Shown here: positions 31,152 through 42,560 of the stretch, piece by piece | How positions within the stretch are numbered: position 1 is the stretch's first letter | How the letters are laid out: every line of letters starts with the position of its first letter | DNA from: Brachypterus glaber | Taxonomy: Eukaryota; Arthropoda; Insecta; Coleoptera; Kateretidae | DNA: 64,000 nucleotides | Assembly: GCA_958510825.1 (NCBI GenBank) | Contig: OY294049.1 | Coordinates: forward strand, 23,326,945-23,390,944 | Reading direction: 5' to 3' | Program-made: the position numbers and the translations under genes | Notes under the pieces: generated by a model | Database searches by the model: none | Told to the model about the DNA's origin: nothing | Seen by the model: the letters and a program-made list of their open reading frames with translations, nothing else

Positions 31152-32420
31152 TGGTGTTTGTTGTTTTGTTTACTTACACTACTGGACTTGACCAAAGCCT
31201 TTGATTGTATAGACCCTGAAATATTGCTTTGTAAACTCTATATTTACCTCTTTGACCCAGCGAGTTATAGGCTCCTCTTATCATATCTGACAGACAGGCT
31301 ACAATCAGTTTTTGTAAATGGTTGTAGGTCACAAGTATTGAAAATAAAAATTGGAGTTCCTCAAGGGTCCATTCTAGGCCCTTTACTTTTTTTAATATTT
31401 ATAAATGATTTACCTTTTTTCTTGGCCTTAGCAGATATTTTAAAACTTTTTGCCGATGATACATCGTACGGTGTCAAAGACAAATTACTAGCTGCAGTAA
31501 TTGAGAAGAGTAGGAATATACTTTCAAAGGCAATTTAATGGTTTAATAGCAATAGACTTTCCCTTAATATAAACAAGACTGTAAACATCATGCTCACCCT
31601 TCGTCAGTCAACTGATATTGTACCTTCTACATCAGAGAGTGCCAAGTTCCTATGCTTACATATAGATTCGAAACTGCTATGGCACCAACAAGGAGACGCA
31701 TTAGCCACTAAATTAAGCTCTTATATATATCTGTTACGTAATTTATCTAATAGCCGCACCGCCTATTTCACTCTAATTCAGTCGCATATTTCTTATGGAC
31801 TCTTGGCTTGGGGCCATTCTACTATAAACGACCGAACTTTTAAGTTACAAAGAAGAGCTATTAGAGTTGTAGCTAAAATAGGATATCGTGATGATTGTAA
31901 ACCATTTTTTATTTCACTTAACATCCTAACCCTGCCTTGTCTCTATATTCTGGATAATCTCATATTCATTAAAACTAATGAATATAAATATAAAACTTAT
32001 GAAGCCTCACACAATCAAAACACCAGAAATAGAAACAATTTGTGTCAAAATTTTATAAGATTGTCCAGAAATCAAACTGGTATAAACTACTATGCGATAA
32101 AATTCTTTAATATTTTACCTAGTAAAATAAGGCAACTAAAACTAGAAACTTTTAAAACCAAAATTAAACGCTATCTTGCAAACAAGGCCTTCTATAGCTT
32201 TGAGGAGTTTTTATCAAATAATTTTAATGACTTTGTTTTTTAATTTTCGTGCAAAAATTTTTATGTATTGTTTTTTGTATTTTTATTTATTTTTTTACTA
32301 TTACTTGTATCTTTTTAAATATTGTATTTAAAAATATCTTGAGTACCTAGTGCTTATAATTCTTATGTTTGACTTGTGTAACTACTGTATAACACGAATA
32401 AATGATTTGATTTTGATTTT
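31152..32420 (+). mobile_element. non-LTR retrotransposon 2, 5'-truncated
   Basis: The RT palm and C-terminal region of a second, distinct non-LTR element, ending in AATAAA and a (GATTTT)n tail at 32394-32420. It sits within the inverted repeat: the uninterrupted version of the target survives near 36025-36035. The 5' truncation is typical of target-primed reverse transcription. Confidence 0.85.
31158..32243 (+). pseudogene. non-LTR RT fragment and C-terminal region
   Basis: The frame 31158-31538 carries DLTKAFDCIDPEILL, IGVPQGSILGPLLFLIFIND and FADDTS. The frame 31590-32243 carries the thumb and C-terminal blocks (ISYGLLAWGHST, LQRRAIRVVAKIGYRDDCKPF). An in-frame TAA at 31536-31538 ends the first frame; the same reading frame stays open into the second, so a single stop splits the ORF. 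The endonuclease and RT fingers are absent. Confidence 0.9.
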
Positions 32421-32485
32421 GATTTGATTATGTAGTGTATGAATTTTGGTACAATTTGCGTTACGTAATACTTGAACGTTCCCAA
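32421..32485 (+). repeat. dispersed 60-bp repeat, copy a
   Basis: TGTATGAATTTTGGTACA through ACGTAATACTTGAACGTTCC. It recurs as a reverse complement at 35988-36027 and in direct orientation at 36118-36172. This is the continuation of the inverted-repeat arm interrupted at 31152. Confidence 0.8.
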
Positions 32486-32520
32486 AGCAGTCGTAGAAAA
32501 ATAAATTTTTTTTTTTTTTA

Positions 32521-32766
32521 TTTTAAAAAATCAAACTTTTAGTCATCATTCACTTTATTAATAATTTAGGTTAGTTACCGGTTTCGATTATCATCGTCAG
32601 ACTAGCCAAAAATATATAAAAATACTATGTTTTTGACCTTTTTTGACCTTTTATGGATATAGTATTTTTATATATTTTTGGCTAGTCTGACGATGATAAT
32701 CGAAACCGGTAACTAACCTAAATTATTAATAAAGTGAATGATGACTAAAAGTTTGATTTTTTAAAA
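32521..32766. repeat. perfect 107-bp-arm palindrome
   Basis: Positions 32521-32627 and 32660-32766 are exact reverse complements, around a 32-nt loop that contains two TTTTTGACC units. Each arm includes GATAATCGAAACCGGT and, on the right arm, AATAAA. No target duplication is evident. The lack of any mismatch suggests a recent origin or gene conversion between the arms. Confidence 0.9.
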
Positions 32767-33939
32767 TAATATCTCTTCACTATAAGTATACGTACGTTAA
32801 ATTATGGATCTCAATATTTTTGATTTTCGCAATTGGGTAAATAAATTTTTGTTGGATAATTATATCATTTTTATGTGTGTAAGTTAACTTTTAGTATTAA
32901 AACTTGGACTAGAATACCACTTGTACAAATATGTCGTTAAAGTTGGTCTCTCTTTACTCTCTCTAAAAACAGTAAGAAATCTTATTAATAGAGTTGCTCA
33001 ACTTCATGGTGGATTAAATATCAAAGAAAAAGTACGGTTTCTGTTTTGGCCGTCGGGAATAACCACAACATCACTCTTTGATAGATATTTCAGTAAAGCC
33101 GACGAAGGACCACAGAGTCAGATAGCTAGTGACCATTGTAATTTCATTATTTTCTCCCGGCTGTATTTTATACAGTGTGTAAATTAGGTCTGTAATCACC
33201 CGATTAACAGATTTCAGTTACAAGGTAAATAAAAAACGCTCGGACATATCGATTTTTAACCGACTTCCAAAAAAGGAGGAGGTTATCAATTCGACGTGTG
33301 ACTTTGTATTTTTATGCTTGTTCCCGCATAACTTTGGAACGGATGAACGAAATTTGATAAAACCTTTTGAAACCTAAAGATAACATTCAAGAGATGGTTC
33401 CGTTTTAATTTGATAATGCTAATGATAATGATAATCGGATAATGCCGGGTAAGCCGGATAATTAAGATAAATCCAATCGTTTTACCGCAATCACACTTAA
33501 AACCGGCTTAATTTGGTTTTAATACCAACCAAATTTTTAGAAAATGGTCGGATAACTCGGATAAGCCGGATAACTTGATTAAGGGATCACTCAAATATTA
33601 CGGCATCTTTTAAATACCGCTAAACTTGATTCTGTGGACCTGTATATTAAAATACCAAGAGATAATTATAAAATTTGTTTACACCATAAGGCGTTATTTG
33701 ATTATTACTTAACGTTTAACAAAGGTTTTCTTTAGTATTTTGTTTAGAATAAGGTTGGTTGGACTCTAGGGCGCTGAAATAAAAATACTACTAAATTTAT
33801 TTTTTAGAAATTTTAAAATGATGACATCACAACGCACTAATATTGCGTTGTGACGTCAACAGCTTGTCGAGATGGATGGACAACTATAATTTAGCTTAGA
33901 TGACGTTACAAATCTACAAGTTCTCTAAAAAGTAAAAAA
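32767..33939. other. non-coding stretch with repeat fragments
   Basis: Includes AACCGACTTCCAAAAAAGG at about 33260, a motif common in insect repeats, then several GGATAAGCCGGATAA-type units (33430-33580) and a small hairpin at 33822-33858 whose arms contain TGACGTCA-like ends. The ORF at 32921-33187 has no recognised domain and I do not call it. Confidence 0.5.
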
Positions 33940-34154
33940 TAAAAACTTTTAGCAAAAAAAAATTAACGAAACTTCTGTCTCTAAAAAGTAAAACATATAA
34001 AATAAGTCGATGCCAATTTCACAGCAAACAATTTAGCAACAAAAACAATTGTTAGTATTTAATTTAGGCAGTGGTGAAATTGGCACCGACTTATTTTTTA
34101 TTTTTTACTTTTTAGAGACAGAAGTCGGTTCATTTTTTTTGCGAAAAGTTTTTA
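33940..34154. repeat. foldback element with about 82-bp arms
   Basis: 33940-34022 and 34074-34154 pair imperfectly (roughly 85 percent by eye), sharing CTTCTGTCTCTAAAAAGTAA and GCCAATTTCAC, around a 51-nt loop. MITE-like. Confidence 0.8.
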
Positions 34155-34632
34155 CAGTTTTTTTTTTTCAGTTACAAGTAAAAAAAAGCGCTCTGACAAG
34201 GTATTTTTATAGTTATACACAATAATTTTGGGGCCAAGGGGTAAAAAAGTGCCTTCGATATACTGCCGTGCTAAGCTCAGAGGTGGCTTTTTTGTCATAT
34301 GATAAAAATATCAATCAATATTAATTCATTTTCTCATAATAAAATTACTCTATTAAAGCTACCGTATTTTCATTAAATTTGGCATTTACTAAGACAATTT
34401 GCCGTATCTATCTTATCTATGTCCTTATTAATAGTTATGGAAAACAATTGTGACTTTCGTTGACAATTAAATTGCTTTATCCATCTCTTATTATCGAGCT
34501 TATTATTTAAAATAATTTATCTTAATAAGTATTTTTATAACAAAAGAAGTACGTAAAATGATATAATATTTGCGGATAAACCTTTTTTTCTTCATTTTGC
34601 TCATGAATTTATAAGATACGCCAAATCTCCTT
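34155..34632. other. non-coding, part of a dispersed repeat
   Basis: 34195-34310 (ATAGTTATACACAATAATT, CCAAGGGG) is related to 36240-36320 and, inverted, to about 36425-36460. No gene is seen. Confidence 0.5.
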
Positions 34633-35248
34633 AAGGTCGATTCAGGCATAATTATCACTAACTACACTAAACTGAATTAGGAAATTAATAAATTAATAAA
34701 ATTAAGAAACATAACCTCAAATTCTATGATAAATTTTCCGTGGTTTGTAACAATTAAGATAAAGTATAAAATATAGCATAAAATAATGATAGAATCTTAA
34801 AATACACCATATAAAAAGAAATTCTGAAATACACAAACTTTAACGCAAAATTTTATAAACAATCGTTATCCAAGTATAAAAATAAAAATGAAGATGGCGA
34901 CACCTCTGTATTTTAAAAATTCGTACATTTTCAGTGTTAAGGTAGTAGTAGTAGTAGTTACATAGGAAAATAAGAGGCACTTTTGGAGATAAGTTGGTTT
35001 TAAAGCACGATTTTTAGTTCCAACAACTGCAAATATAGTAACAATCTTCCTGCGCAATAGATATTGTTTTTTTTACTTATTCAGTCTTAGTTACACATGC
35101 TTATTATCTATTTGGCATTTACCTTATTGTTGCAAACCACGGAAAATTTATTATAAAATTTAAGGTTATGTTTCCTAATTATCTTAATTTTTTAATTTCT
35201 TAATTGAGTCTAGTGTAGTTAGTGATAATTATGCCTGAATCGACCTTT
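34633..35248. repeat. foldback/MITE-like element, about 120-bp arms
   Basis: 34633-34751 and 35129-35248 are inverted copies (about 90 percent by eye), both carrying AGGTCGATTCAGGCATAATT and TTTTCCGTGGTTTG. The 377-bp centre contains a (GTA)n run near 34945-34960 and no gene. Target duplication is not obvious. Confidence 0.85.
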
Positions 35249-35798
35249 AGTATTATAAGTTAAAAATAATAAATTTTAAAGTGGTAACTATAAAAATTTC
35301 TATTTTACCGAGTATATTACCGTTTAATTATCTAATAATTAACATTTTTATAACATTAACAACTAATTAACCTTTTATCTTTCCGATTCAAATCAAATTT
35401 TAATTTTTTTTGACTTGGAATATAATTTTTAGTGACTAAGAACATTGAAAATTAAAAACTGTTAATATCTCAAAATGGCCAAAATACCACTTCTGAGTTT
35501 AGCACGGCAGTATATGTCATACTTAAATTTATTTTAAAAGAAATCAGAATTTATGAAATGCCGTTTTGATTAAATATTTTTTTTTTTAAATAGAGTAATT
35601 TTTAAAGACTGTTTTTGCTATTTGGCTTTTAACATGTTTATGTTTCGTTTTATGTAAAAACTTCTTTGGGCCTTTATACATGACTGACGATTTCCATAAT
35701 AAATATTAGACATTATAGTATATTACATACTGAGGTGGAAAATGTTTCATTTCCTGAGAGAAAGTTAGCAAACCGAGGAGCTTGCTCCGAGGCTTGTT

Positions 35799-35941
35799 CT
35801 CCATGAAAATAAAAAATAACTTTTAATAATTATTAATGTTAATATTTATATTTTTAAAATTATCAATAATTATTAAAAGTTATTTTTTATTTTCATGGAG
35901 AAGATTAATGTTAATATTTATATTTTTAAAATTATCAATAA
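35799..35941. repeat. perfect 36-bp hairpin plus direct repeat
   Basis: 35799-35834 and 35865-35900 are exact inverted copies (CTCCATGAAAATAAAAAATA and on). The loop sequence TTAATGTTAATATTTATATT and its continuation occurs again directly after the stem at about 35904-35941, so inverted and direct repeats overlap. This pattern suggests replication template switching. Confidence 0.85.
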
Positions 35942-35987
35942 CTTTTTAGCTAAAAAGCTAAAAGTAATTTAAGTAGGTTGGGGAACG

Positions 35988-36172
35988 TTCAAGTATTACG
36001 TAACGCAAATTGTACCAAAATTCATACACGGTTCTCGCATATTATAGATTATAGAGATTTCATATTTCGGCTACCCCCTAATAGGGGGGTAGCCTGGAAT
36101 AACGAGGTAACCGAGGTATGAAGTGTATGAATTTTGGTACATTTTGCATTACGTAATACTTGAACGTTTCCT
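35988..36172. repeat. inverted pair of the 60-bp repeat with empty site
   Basis: The reverse copy (35988-36027) and the direct copy (36118-36172) flank the TATAGAGATTTCATATTTC / GGGGGGTAGCC segment (36050-36096). GTTCTCGC next to ACACGG here is the form without the non-LTR insertion seen at 31152. Confidence 0.75.
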
Positions 36173-36897
36173 TAGCATTAATTTAGAGAAATAAAAATCT
36201 ATTTTTAACTTGCTGAGATTTATGACATTCCGATTAAGCTATTTTCATAGTTATAGGTACACAATAATTCTGTGAGCAAGGGGAGAGAACAATCTTTATA
36301 AAGTGCCTTTGACATATGTGATAGTTATTTTTTTAAAGAAATGAAAATTTATGAAATGACATTTTGATTAAATGAAATTTTTTTCGACTTTTGACAAATG
36401 TCAAATTTACTTTTTAAATTCGTTTTTACCCCTTGGCCTGCTAAATAATTGTGTAAAACTGTCAAAATAGACTAATCTAAATGTAATAAATGTAATAAAT
36501 CTAATGTGTTTGACTATGTAAGTTAAAAATATATTTTTTGGGGACCCCGTTCGATCACCTTTTAGGGACTTCTAGCACCCAAAGGAAAGTGATCCAGAAC
36601 CTGGAGTTTGCAAATACCCTTATTTGAATGTACGTTAACACATAAAAAATACAGCTGCGAAAAAATAAAGGAATAAAACTGGTCATCAGCTCTCTTAGAC
36701 TAATCCGTAAGATTTCCGAAAAAAAATACTGAAAACACAATGCATGCGCCTTCGCCAAAATTGTAAATAATTCCGTACTACTCTTTAACAAGAGTCTGCT
36801 AATTTACATTATTTATATTGTGATATTACAGTTTTTAAAAAGGTAATTTTTAAGTTTATGCGAAAAAATTAGTATTACCATATTTTTAAAGTAAATA
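36173..36897. other. non-coding stretch
   Basis: Contains a further related copy of the ATAGTTAT / CAAGGGG repeat (36240-36330). I see no gene. Confidence 0.5.
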
Positions 36898-37530
36898 TAG
36901 GGTGATCGTTTCAAAACGAGCCACCCTAAATATCTCGCAAACTAAGGATAATGTGAAAAATCTAAAAATAGGTCAATTTGATTTTTCGAGGGGGAATATA
37001 TGGTTTTGGGCATTCTATTTCTCATCCCCTAACCCCCAGCTACCCCAACATTGAAATTTAAATAGGGAACCCCCAAGAACTCGAAAAAAGCTATCTTTTG
37101 GTTAAAAAAATTAAATTTACCATAATTGGAAAAAAATACTAACAAAAATAGCTTAATATTTAATTTAAAATAAATAAATTAGATTTATACCAAATATATT
37201 TTTAATTATTTTTTCTAATGGGTAATGAAATTCTAAGCTATTTTTGTAAATATTTTGTTACAATTATTTTTATATTAAATCATCCCTACGTTAAGGGTTG
37301 GTAAATTTAATTTTTTTTCCGAAAGATGGCATTACGTATCAGAAGATGGGGGTTCCCTATTTAGATTTCAATTTTGGGGTAGCTGGTGGTTAGGTGGTGA
37401 GGGATACAACACTCAAAACTATACACTTAAGTTTCCCCCTCGTAAAATCAAATTGACCTATTTTTTAGATTTTTCAAACTGTGCTTAGTTTGAAATATTT
37501 AGGGTGGCTCGTTTTCAAATGATCACCCTG
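36898..37530. mobile_element. 633-bp MITE with about 190-bp inverted repeats
   Basis: The ends read TAGGGTGATC (left) and the inverse of CAGGGTGATC (right), flanked by TA on both sides (36896-36897 and 37531-37532), which is the Tc1/mariner pattern. The repeats share ACGAGCCACCCTAAATAT and the GGGGGTTCCCTATTTA-type block. It has no coding capacity, so it is non-autonomous. Confidence 0.88.
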
Positions 37531-37858
37531 TATGCATATTTGAAATAATTTTACCATATTATTAAGTATTTTTTTCTTATATAATGTAATTTTACAATAT
37601 ATTTATACAAATATTACATTAGCCGTATAATATTATTACATTAGATATAATAAAATGTTACACAATATTTCTAAGGCACGAGAATATTTAACAATCACTA
37701 GATGAGTCCGACATGTCTCACCTAGTGTATCAATCCTTGTTACAATGTAAACCACTCTAGAAAAAGCCCTTTTTTCGCATGCACGCGATAACCACCAATA
37801 AAATAAGGGAAAGCGTACGCCTGATGTCACTTATCTAGTACTTCACTGGTATGGTGCC

Positions 37859-37994
37859 CTATAAAAAATGTCGCATTAAAATGTATTAAAACACATTTAG
37901 ACGATTCCAAATATGTATTAAAAATTACTTTTCAATACGTATTTGGAATCGTCCCTATTTGTTACAATACGTTTTAATATGAAATTTTTTATAG
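37859..37994. repeat. foldback with 65-bp arms
   Basis: 37859-37923 pairs with 37930-37994 (shared CTATAAAAAAT, GACGATTCCAAATA). Outer ACCACTCTAGAAA (37750) and its inverse (38029-38041) suggest that a larger, more degraded inverted repeat encloses it. Confidence 0.75.
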
Positions 37995-38038
37995 GATGGT
38001 AATCGCCCACATGTGAAAACAAGGTTCTTTCTAGAGTG

Positions 38039-38880
38039 GTAGGACCTACCACGGGTAAACTTTCGTTTGGCCGAAACCTGCTACATTAAAAAAATTAATT
38101 TTTAGGTCTTTCTTTATTTTTTACATTTTTTATTTTATTTTTTTTTTACATTTTTGGTAATTTTAGAGTACTATTTTATAGTTTTGTAGTAAAATTTACG
38201 TATTATAAGGATTTTTAGAATATAATTTAATTAAAAACATTTAATTTTTATTCGAAACAATGAGATGTTGCCAAAACGTGGACTTTAGATTAGCCGAAAT
38301 CTGCTATAGAAAAAAATAATTTACAGATTATTTCCAATAAGAAATTTTCCACCTTGCTTTTCTTGTTGAAATGCGCTGTTGCCAAATTGCTCACTTTAGA
38401 TTAGACGAAATATGCTGTAGAAAAAATCAATATACAGGTCATTTTCTTTACTTCCAAGAAAAGATAACAATAAGAAACACCAAACAGCAGCAAAACCAAC
38501 GTTAACGTAAACCAACACACCCCATTAAAAAAAAACACCAAACAACAAAAAACCAAATCAAACTCGGCACGGAGCTTATTATTTAGTAACAATAACTTTT
38601 CGAAGCTAAAGAAAACACTCCAATTTTTTTTCTATAGCAGATTTTGGCTATTAAAAAGTTCACAGTTTGGCAACAGCACATTTCAGCAGGGAAAGCGAGG
38701 TGGCAAGTTTCTTCTTAAAACTAAAGGAAATCGTATGTATGTTAATGTTTTCTAAAACATATTTCGGCTAAACTAAAGTGCACATTTTGGCAACCGCGCT
38801 TCATTTCCATCACTGAATTCATCTGATGTTAAATTTTCTTGCAACAGATTTCGGCTAAAGGAAAGTTGAGCTCCTACCAC
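38039..38880. repeat. long foldback built from six copies of a 45-bp motif
   Basis: A motif of the form GTTGCCAAA..TTTAG-TTAGCCGAAATCTGCTA occurs three times on plus (about 38055, 38265, 38372) and three times inverted (about 38635, 38755, 38842). The order is mirrored, so copies 1/6, 2/5 and 3/4 pair. The outermost flanks GTAGG and CCTACCAC also pair. The centre (38450-38620) is unique AT-rich DNA. Confidence 0.78.
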
Positions 38881-38974
38881 TGTCACTGGTAGGTATACAG
38901 GTTATTTCCATCATAAAGTGTGGAATTTTCAAAATAAATGAATTCGATAACTAATATTTTAGTTTAGGACTGAG

Positions 38975-39200
38975 GTACATGTATATATATATATATTAAT
39001 ATTATCATAATATGATAATATACAGGGTGGAGGATTAAATTTCTCATTTATTTTATTTTATTTATTTATTTATTGACTTAAAATTGCTACAAAGTCATGG
39101 AGAGCCCCAAATAAGCTTAAGCTTGTGCTAGGGGCTCTACAATAATTTTGATACAAAATTATAAAAATTAGAAAGGTGTCTGCAGGAAATAATCACATTA
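38975..39200 (-). repeat. 3' scrap of a minus-strand non-LTR element
   Basis: (TA)n at 38983-38997 is followed by CAGGGTGG, then TTTATTTTATTTTATTTATT (a minus-strand A-rich tail) and about 130 bp with an internal GAGAGCCCC / GGGGCTCTAC hairpin. No coding part remains. The interpretation is tentative. Confidence 0.4.
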
Positions 39201-39222
39201 AATTAGGTAGGGTTTCTTCAAG

Positions 39223-39408
39223 TTTTCTGTTCCTGAGGATTTAACAAAAATTAATAAAAATATCTTAAACGAAGCCAAAGATAAGCTTGGCGAAAGAAAT
39301 ATTTGGCCATTTGATGGATATATATTTACTAAAATCGATGGCAAAGTTATAAAAATCACGAGCTTAGAACATTTAGAAGAACCACTTCCGGAAGCATCTG
39401 AAGGCTAG
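39223..39408 (+). pseudogene. ORF1 C-terminus of non-LTR element 3
   Basis: An open stretch ending in TAG at 39406-39408. It encodes LNEAKDKLGERNIWPFDGYI followed by a short dG-K block, a pattern seen at the C-terminus of many non-LTR ORF1 proteins with an FP-like domain (nucleic-acid chaperone). The upstream part is missing. Medium certainty. Confidence 0.55.
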
Positions 39409-39516
39409 CACCATAATAGACTTTTTTAAATTTTATGAGCAATTACTTAATAAGTTTAACGTGGGGTATCTTTAAGGACTTTTTTTTTACATTTTTCTAA
39501 ACTCTGCTAAATAAGT

Positions 39517-40545
39517 GTGATGTGTGTGGGTGAAAACGTGGGTGAGGATGGAGTGGGAGATACGAAGATTGTTGAGGATATTATGAGAGCTGTTGAGGTG
39601 GTAAGAGGTGATAGAATATTAAATATTTTACATATGAATATTAGGTCAATTAATAAAAATTTTGATGAGCTTATTGCATATTTAAATATTATTAAAATTG
39701 ACAACATTGATATTATTATTCTATCTGAGACTTGGATTGTAAGTGAGGTAAGCAATTTTAATATTCAAAATTTTAATATTTTTTACAATGAATCGTATTA
39801 TAATCAAAATGATGGTTGCATTGTTTATATTAGAGATACAATTAATGCTGATGTTAAGATAATAAAGACAAATCAAATAAACTTTCTGAGATGTGTTTTT
39901 GAAATGAACAACATTTCTTTTGGTCTAACAACTTGCTACAGACCTTATGGTTCCAATGTTTCGGTATTTAATAATGACCTCGGTCATTTTTATCAAACTT
40001 TACAAAAACAGGATATTGAAGTATTTTCAGGTGACATAAATGAAGATTTGTTAGACCAAAATAATAATGATGTTAACAAGTATTTAGAAATATTTTACCA
40101 ACATGATATGTTTTCTTATATCACTGTTCCTACTAGAAAACAAAAAACATTATTAGATCATTATATGGTAGGATTTAATAGTAGTAATATTAGAAAAAAT
40201 ATAAGTACATATTCTTATTTATTTCAAACTGACTTAAGTGACCACGATTTTATCTTTCTAAATATTAATGAAAATATAAACAAAAATTTTACTAAAAAAA
40301 ATACTAATCGAGAATATAAAAAAATTGATTATATAGCTCTAACTGATAAACTTAAAAATGAGGACTGGTCAAGTACATTTCTAGATAGAGATATTGAAAA
40401 TTGCTACAATGTTTTTTTAAACAAACTAAATAATTATATAAATTTATGTACAAAAACAATTGCAGAAAAAAACAACAAAAATACAAAACTAAAACCGTGG
40501 ATAACCGTAGGGATAATTAATGCAATTCGAAATAGAGATATTTAA
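39517..40545 (+). pseudogene. APE-type endonuclease of non-LTR element 3
   Basis: A 342-residue frame. Conserved blocks: HMNIRSINKNF, ILSETW (catalytic Glu), TTCYRPYG, VFSGDINEDLL (usually GDFN), LLDHYMVGF and LSDHDFIFL (catalytic Asp-His). GDIN and LDHYMV are slight departures from the common GDFN and DHIF. The frame ends in a TAA at the edge of an A10 run (40544-40554), after which the same frame continues (HFTEHRKAEYKNNRNIL). Confidence 0.9.
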
Positions 40546-40741
40546 AAAAAAAAATTAAAAAACATTTTACAGAACATCGTAAAGCTGAATATAAAAATAA
40601 TAGGAACATTTTAAACAGATTAATAAAAACAACTAAAAATCAATATTATACAAATGAACTTAATAATGCAAAAAATGACTTAAAGAAAACATGGCAGGTA
40701 ATAAATCAGGCTTTAAACACTGATCAGTGTAAAAAAAGGAA

Positions 40742-42439
40742 ATGTACGATATAATAAACGAGGAAGGGGGTAAAATTACGGAAAACAAAAATAAAGCCAA
40801 TTATTTTAATAAATTTTTTGCTGATATTGGGGAAAATATGGTAAGGAAAATTGACATGGTAAAAAACACAGAAACAGAAAATGTTAACACTGCTTTAAAT
40901 TCTTTATTTCTTAAGCCTGTCTCAGAAAATGAAATAATTCAATACATATCTAACTTAAAAAATAAATCTGCTTGTGGCCCCGATGGTTTATCAGTAAACA
41001 CTATTAAAACTATCCTATTATATTTTTAATATTATTTTGGAAAAAGGCGTAATCCCTAAGGCCATGAAGCAATCTATTATTACTCCTGTTTTTAAGGCTG
41101 GTGACAGATCCTTGACAACTAACTATCGTCCAATTTCTGTCATAAGTAATTTTGCTAAACTTTTTGAGTATTGTTTAAAGGAACGTCTCATGAGTTTTCT
41201 AGAAAACAACAAACTTCTAAGTAATAGACAATATGGCTTTAAAAATGGTATCAGTACGGAAAATGAGGTTTTGAATTTTTATAAAATTGTTATTAATAAT
41301 TTAAACAAAAAGAAAAAATGTTTATCTATTTTTTTAGATTTGGCTAAAGCCTTTGACATGGTGGACCATAAAATTTTGTTAAAACGATTACAAAAACTAG
41401 GTATTAGAGGATTAGCCTTGTCTATTTTTAAAAACCACTTAATGGGAAGGGTCCAGCGTGTCAAAATAAATGATATTTTAAGTGACCCACTTGATGTTAC
41501 TAGGGGCAGCCCCAAGGGACAGTAATGGGTCCTATATTATTCTTGATTTATATTAACTCAATATATAATATAATACATTTTCCGGGTGATATCTTTTCGT
41601 ATGCTGACGATACAGCCTTAGTTTTTATAGGAGATTCATGGGACGATGTGTACAGAAATGCAGAAATTGGTTTGAGGTTGATAAAGCTCTGGCTTGATGT
41701 GAGCCTTCTCAGTTTAAACGTTAATAAAACAAAATTTTTAACATTTTCTGCAACCTCAGTTGATCAACCTAGGAAAAATACTTTAAAAATTCATAAATTT
41801 AACTGCAGTACTTTCCAGTGTAACTGTTCAGATATTCAACGTTCTACTTTTATCAAATATTTGGGTATTATAGTTGACCAACATTTAAAATGGACTGATC
41901 ATATAACGTTTTTAAATGGAAGACTGAGAAGGCTCATATACAAGTTTTATCAGCTTCGTGATATTCTTGGTTGGGATCTAAAACTTGTTGTTTATAAAGC
42001 ATTAGTTGAGTCGATAATTAGATATTGTATTTGTATTTGGGGTGGACTTTATGAAAATAATCTTCATGGCCTTGAGGTTACCCAAAACTTTTTACTAAAA
42101 ATATTATTTAACAAACAAAGAAGATTTTCAACCGATCAATTATATCGTGAAAATCAAGTACTAACAATTAGACAGTTATATGTGTATCAGATTATTCTTT
42201 GGTCTCATAAAAATCAGTTATCTATTCAACATAAACATGCAACCAGATTTTTAAGTAATAACTGCTTACAAATACCACAATTTATTAAAGCACATACTCA
42301 ACGGTCAATTTTTTATCTAGGACCCAAATTTTTTAACTTGATTCCAGTAAACCTTAGATCTCTAAGGGGAAATAGATTTAAAAATGAGCTTAAATCATAT
42401 ATTGTAAACAATAACCATCTCATAAATGACATTTTTTAA
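40742..42439 (+). pseudogene. reverse transcriptase of non-LTR element 3
   Basis: Three successive frames carry one RT. 40742-41029 has NKFFADIGENM and KSACGPDGLS; 41037-41525 has YRPISVISNFAKLFEYCLK, LDLAKAFDMVDHKIL (first Asp) and TRGSPKGQ; 41525-42439 has MGPILFLIYINSIYN, the SYADDTALV catalytic box and the C-terminal region. Frameshifts lie near 40740 (A-run), 41030 and 41522 (one base missing at the PQG-like motif). Otherwise well preserved, so the copy is fairly young. Confidence 0.92.
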
Positions 42440-42476
42440 TTGTATAATAAACGTTATCGCTATTTCTCACTTATCT

Positions 42477-42560
<84 letters not shown>

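Noticed and set aside
32521..32766. Hammerhead-ribozyme-like words (CTGACGA and CGAAAC) in the palindrome arms
   Set aside because: The order is suggestive, but the stretch between the two words cannot form a usable stem II, and no cleavage-site stem arrangement fits. Treated as a coincidence of a common invertebrate repeat motif.
32921..33187. 88-codon plus-strand ORF
   Set aside because: No recognised domain, lies among degraded repeats, and starts and ends without supporting signals.
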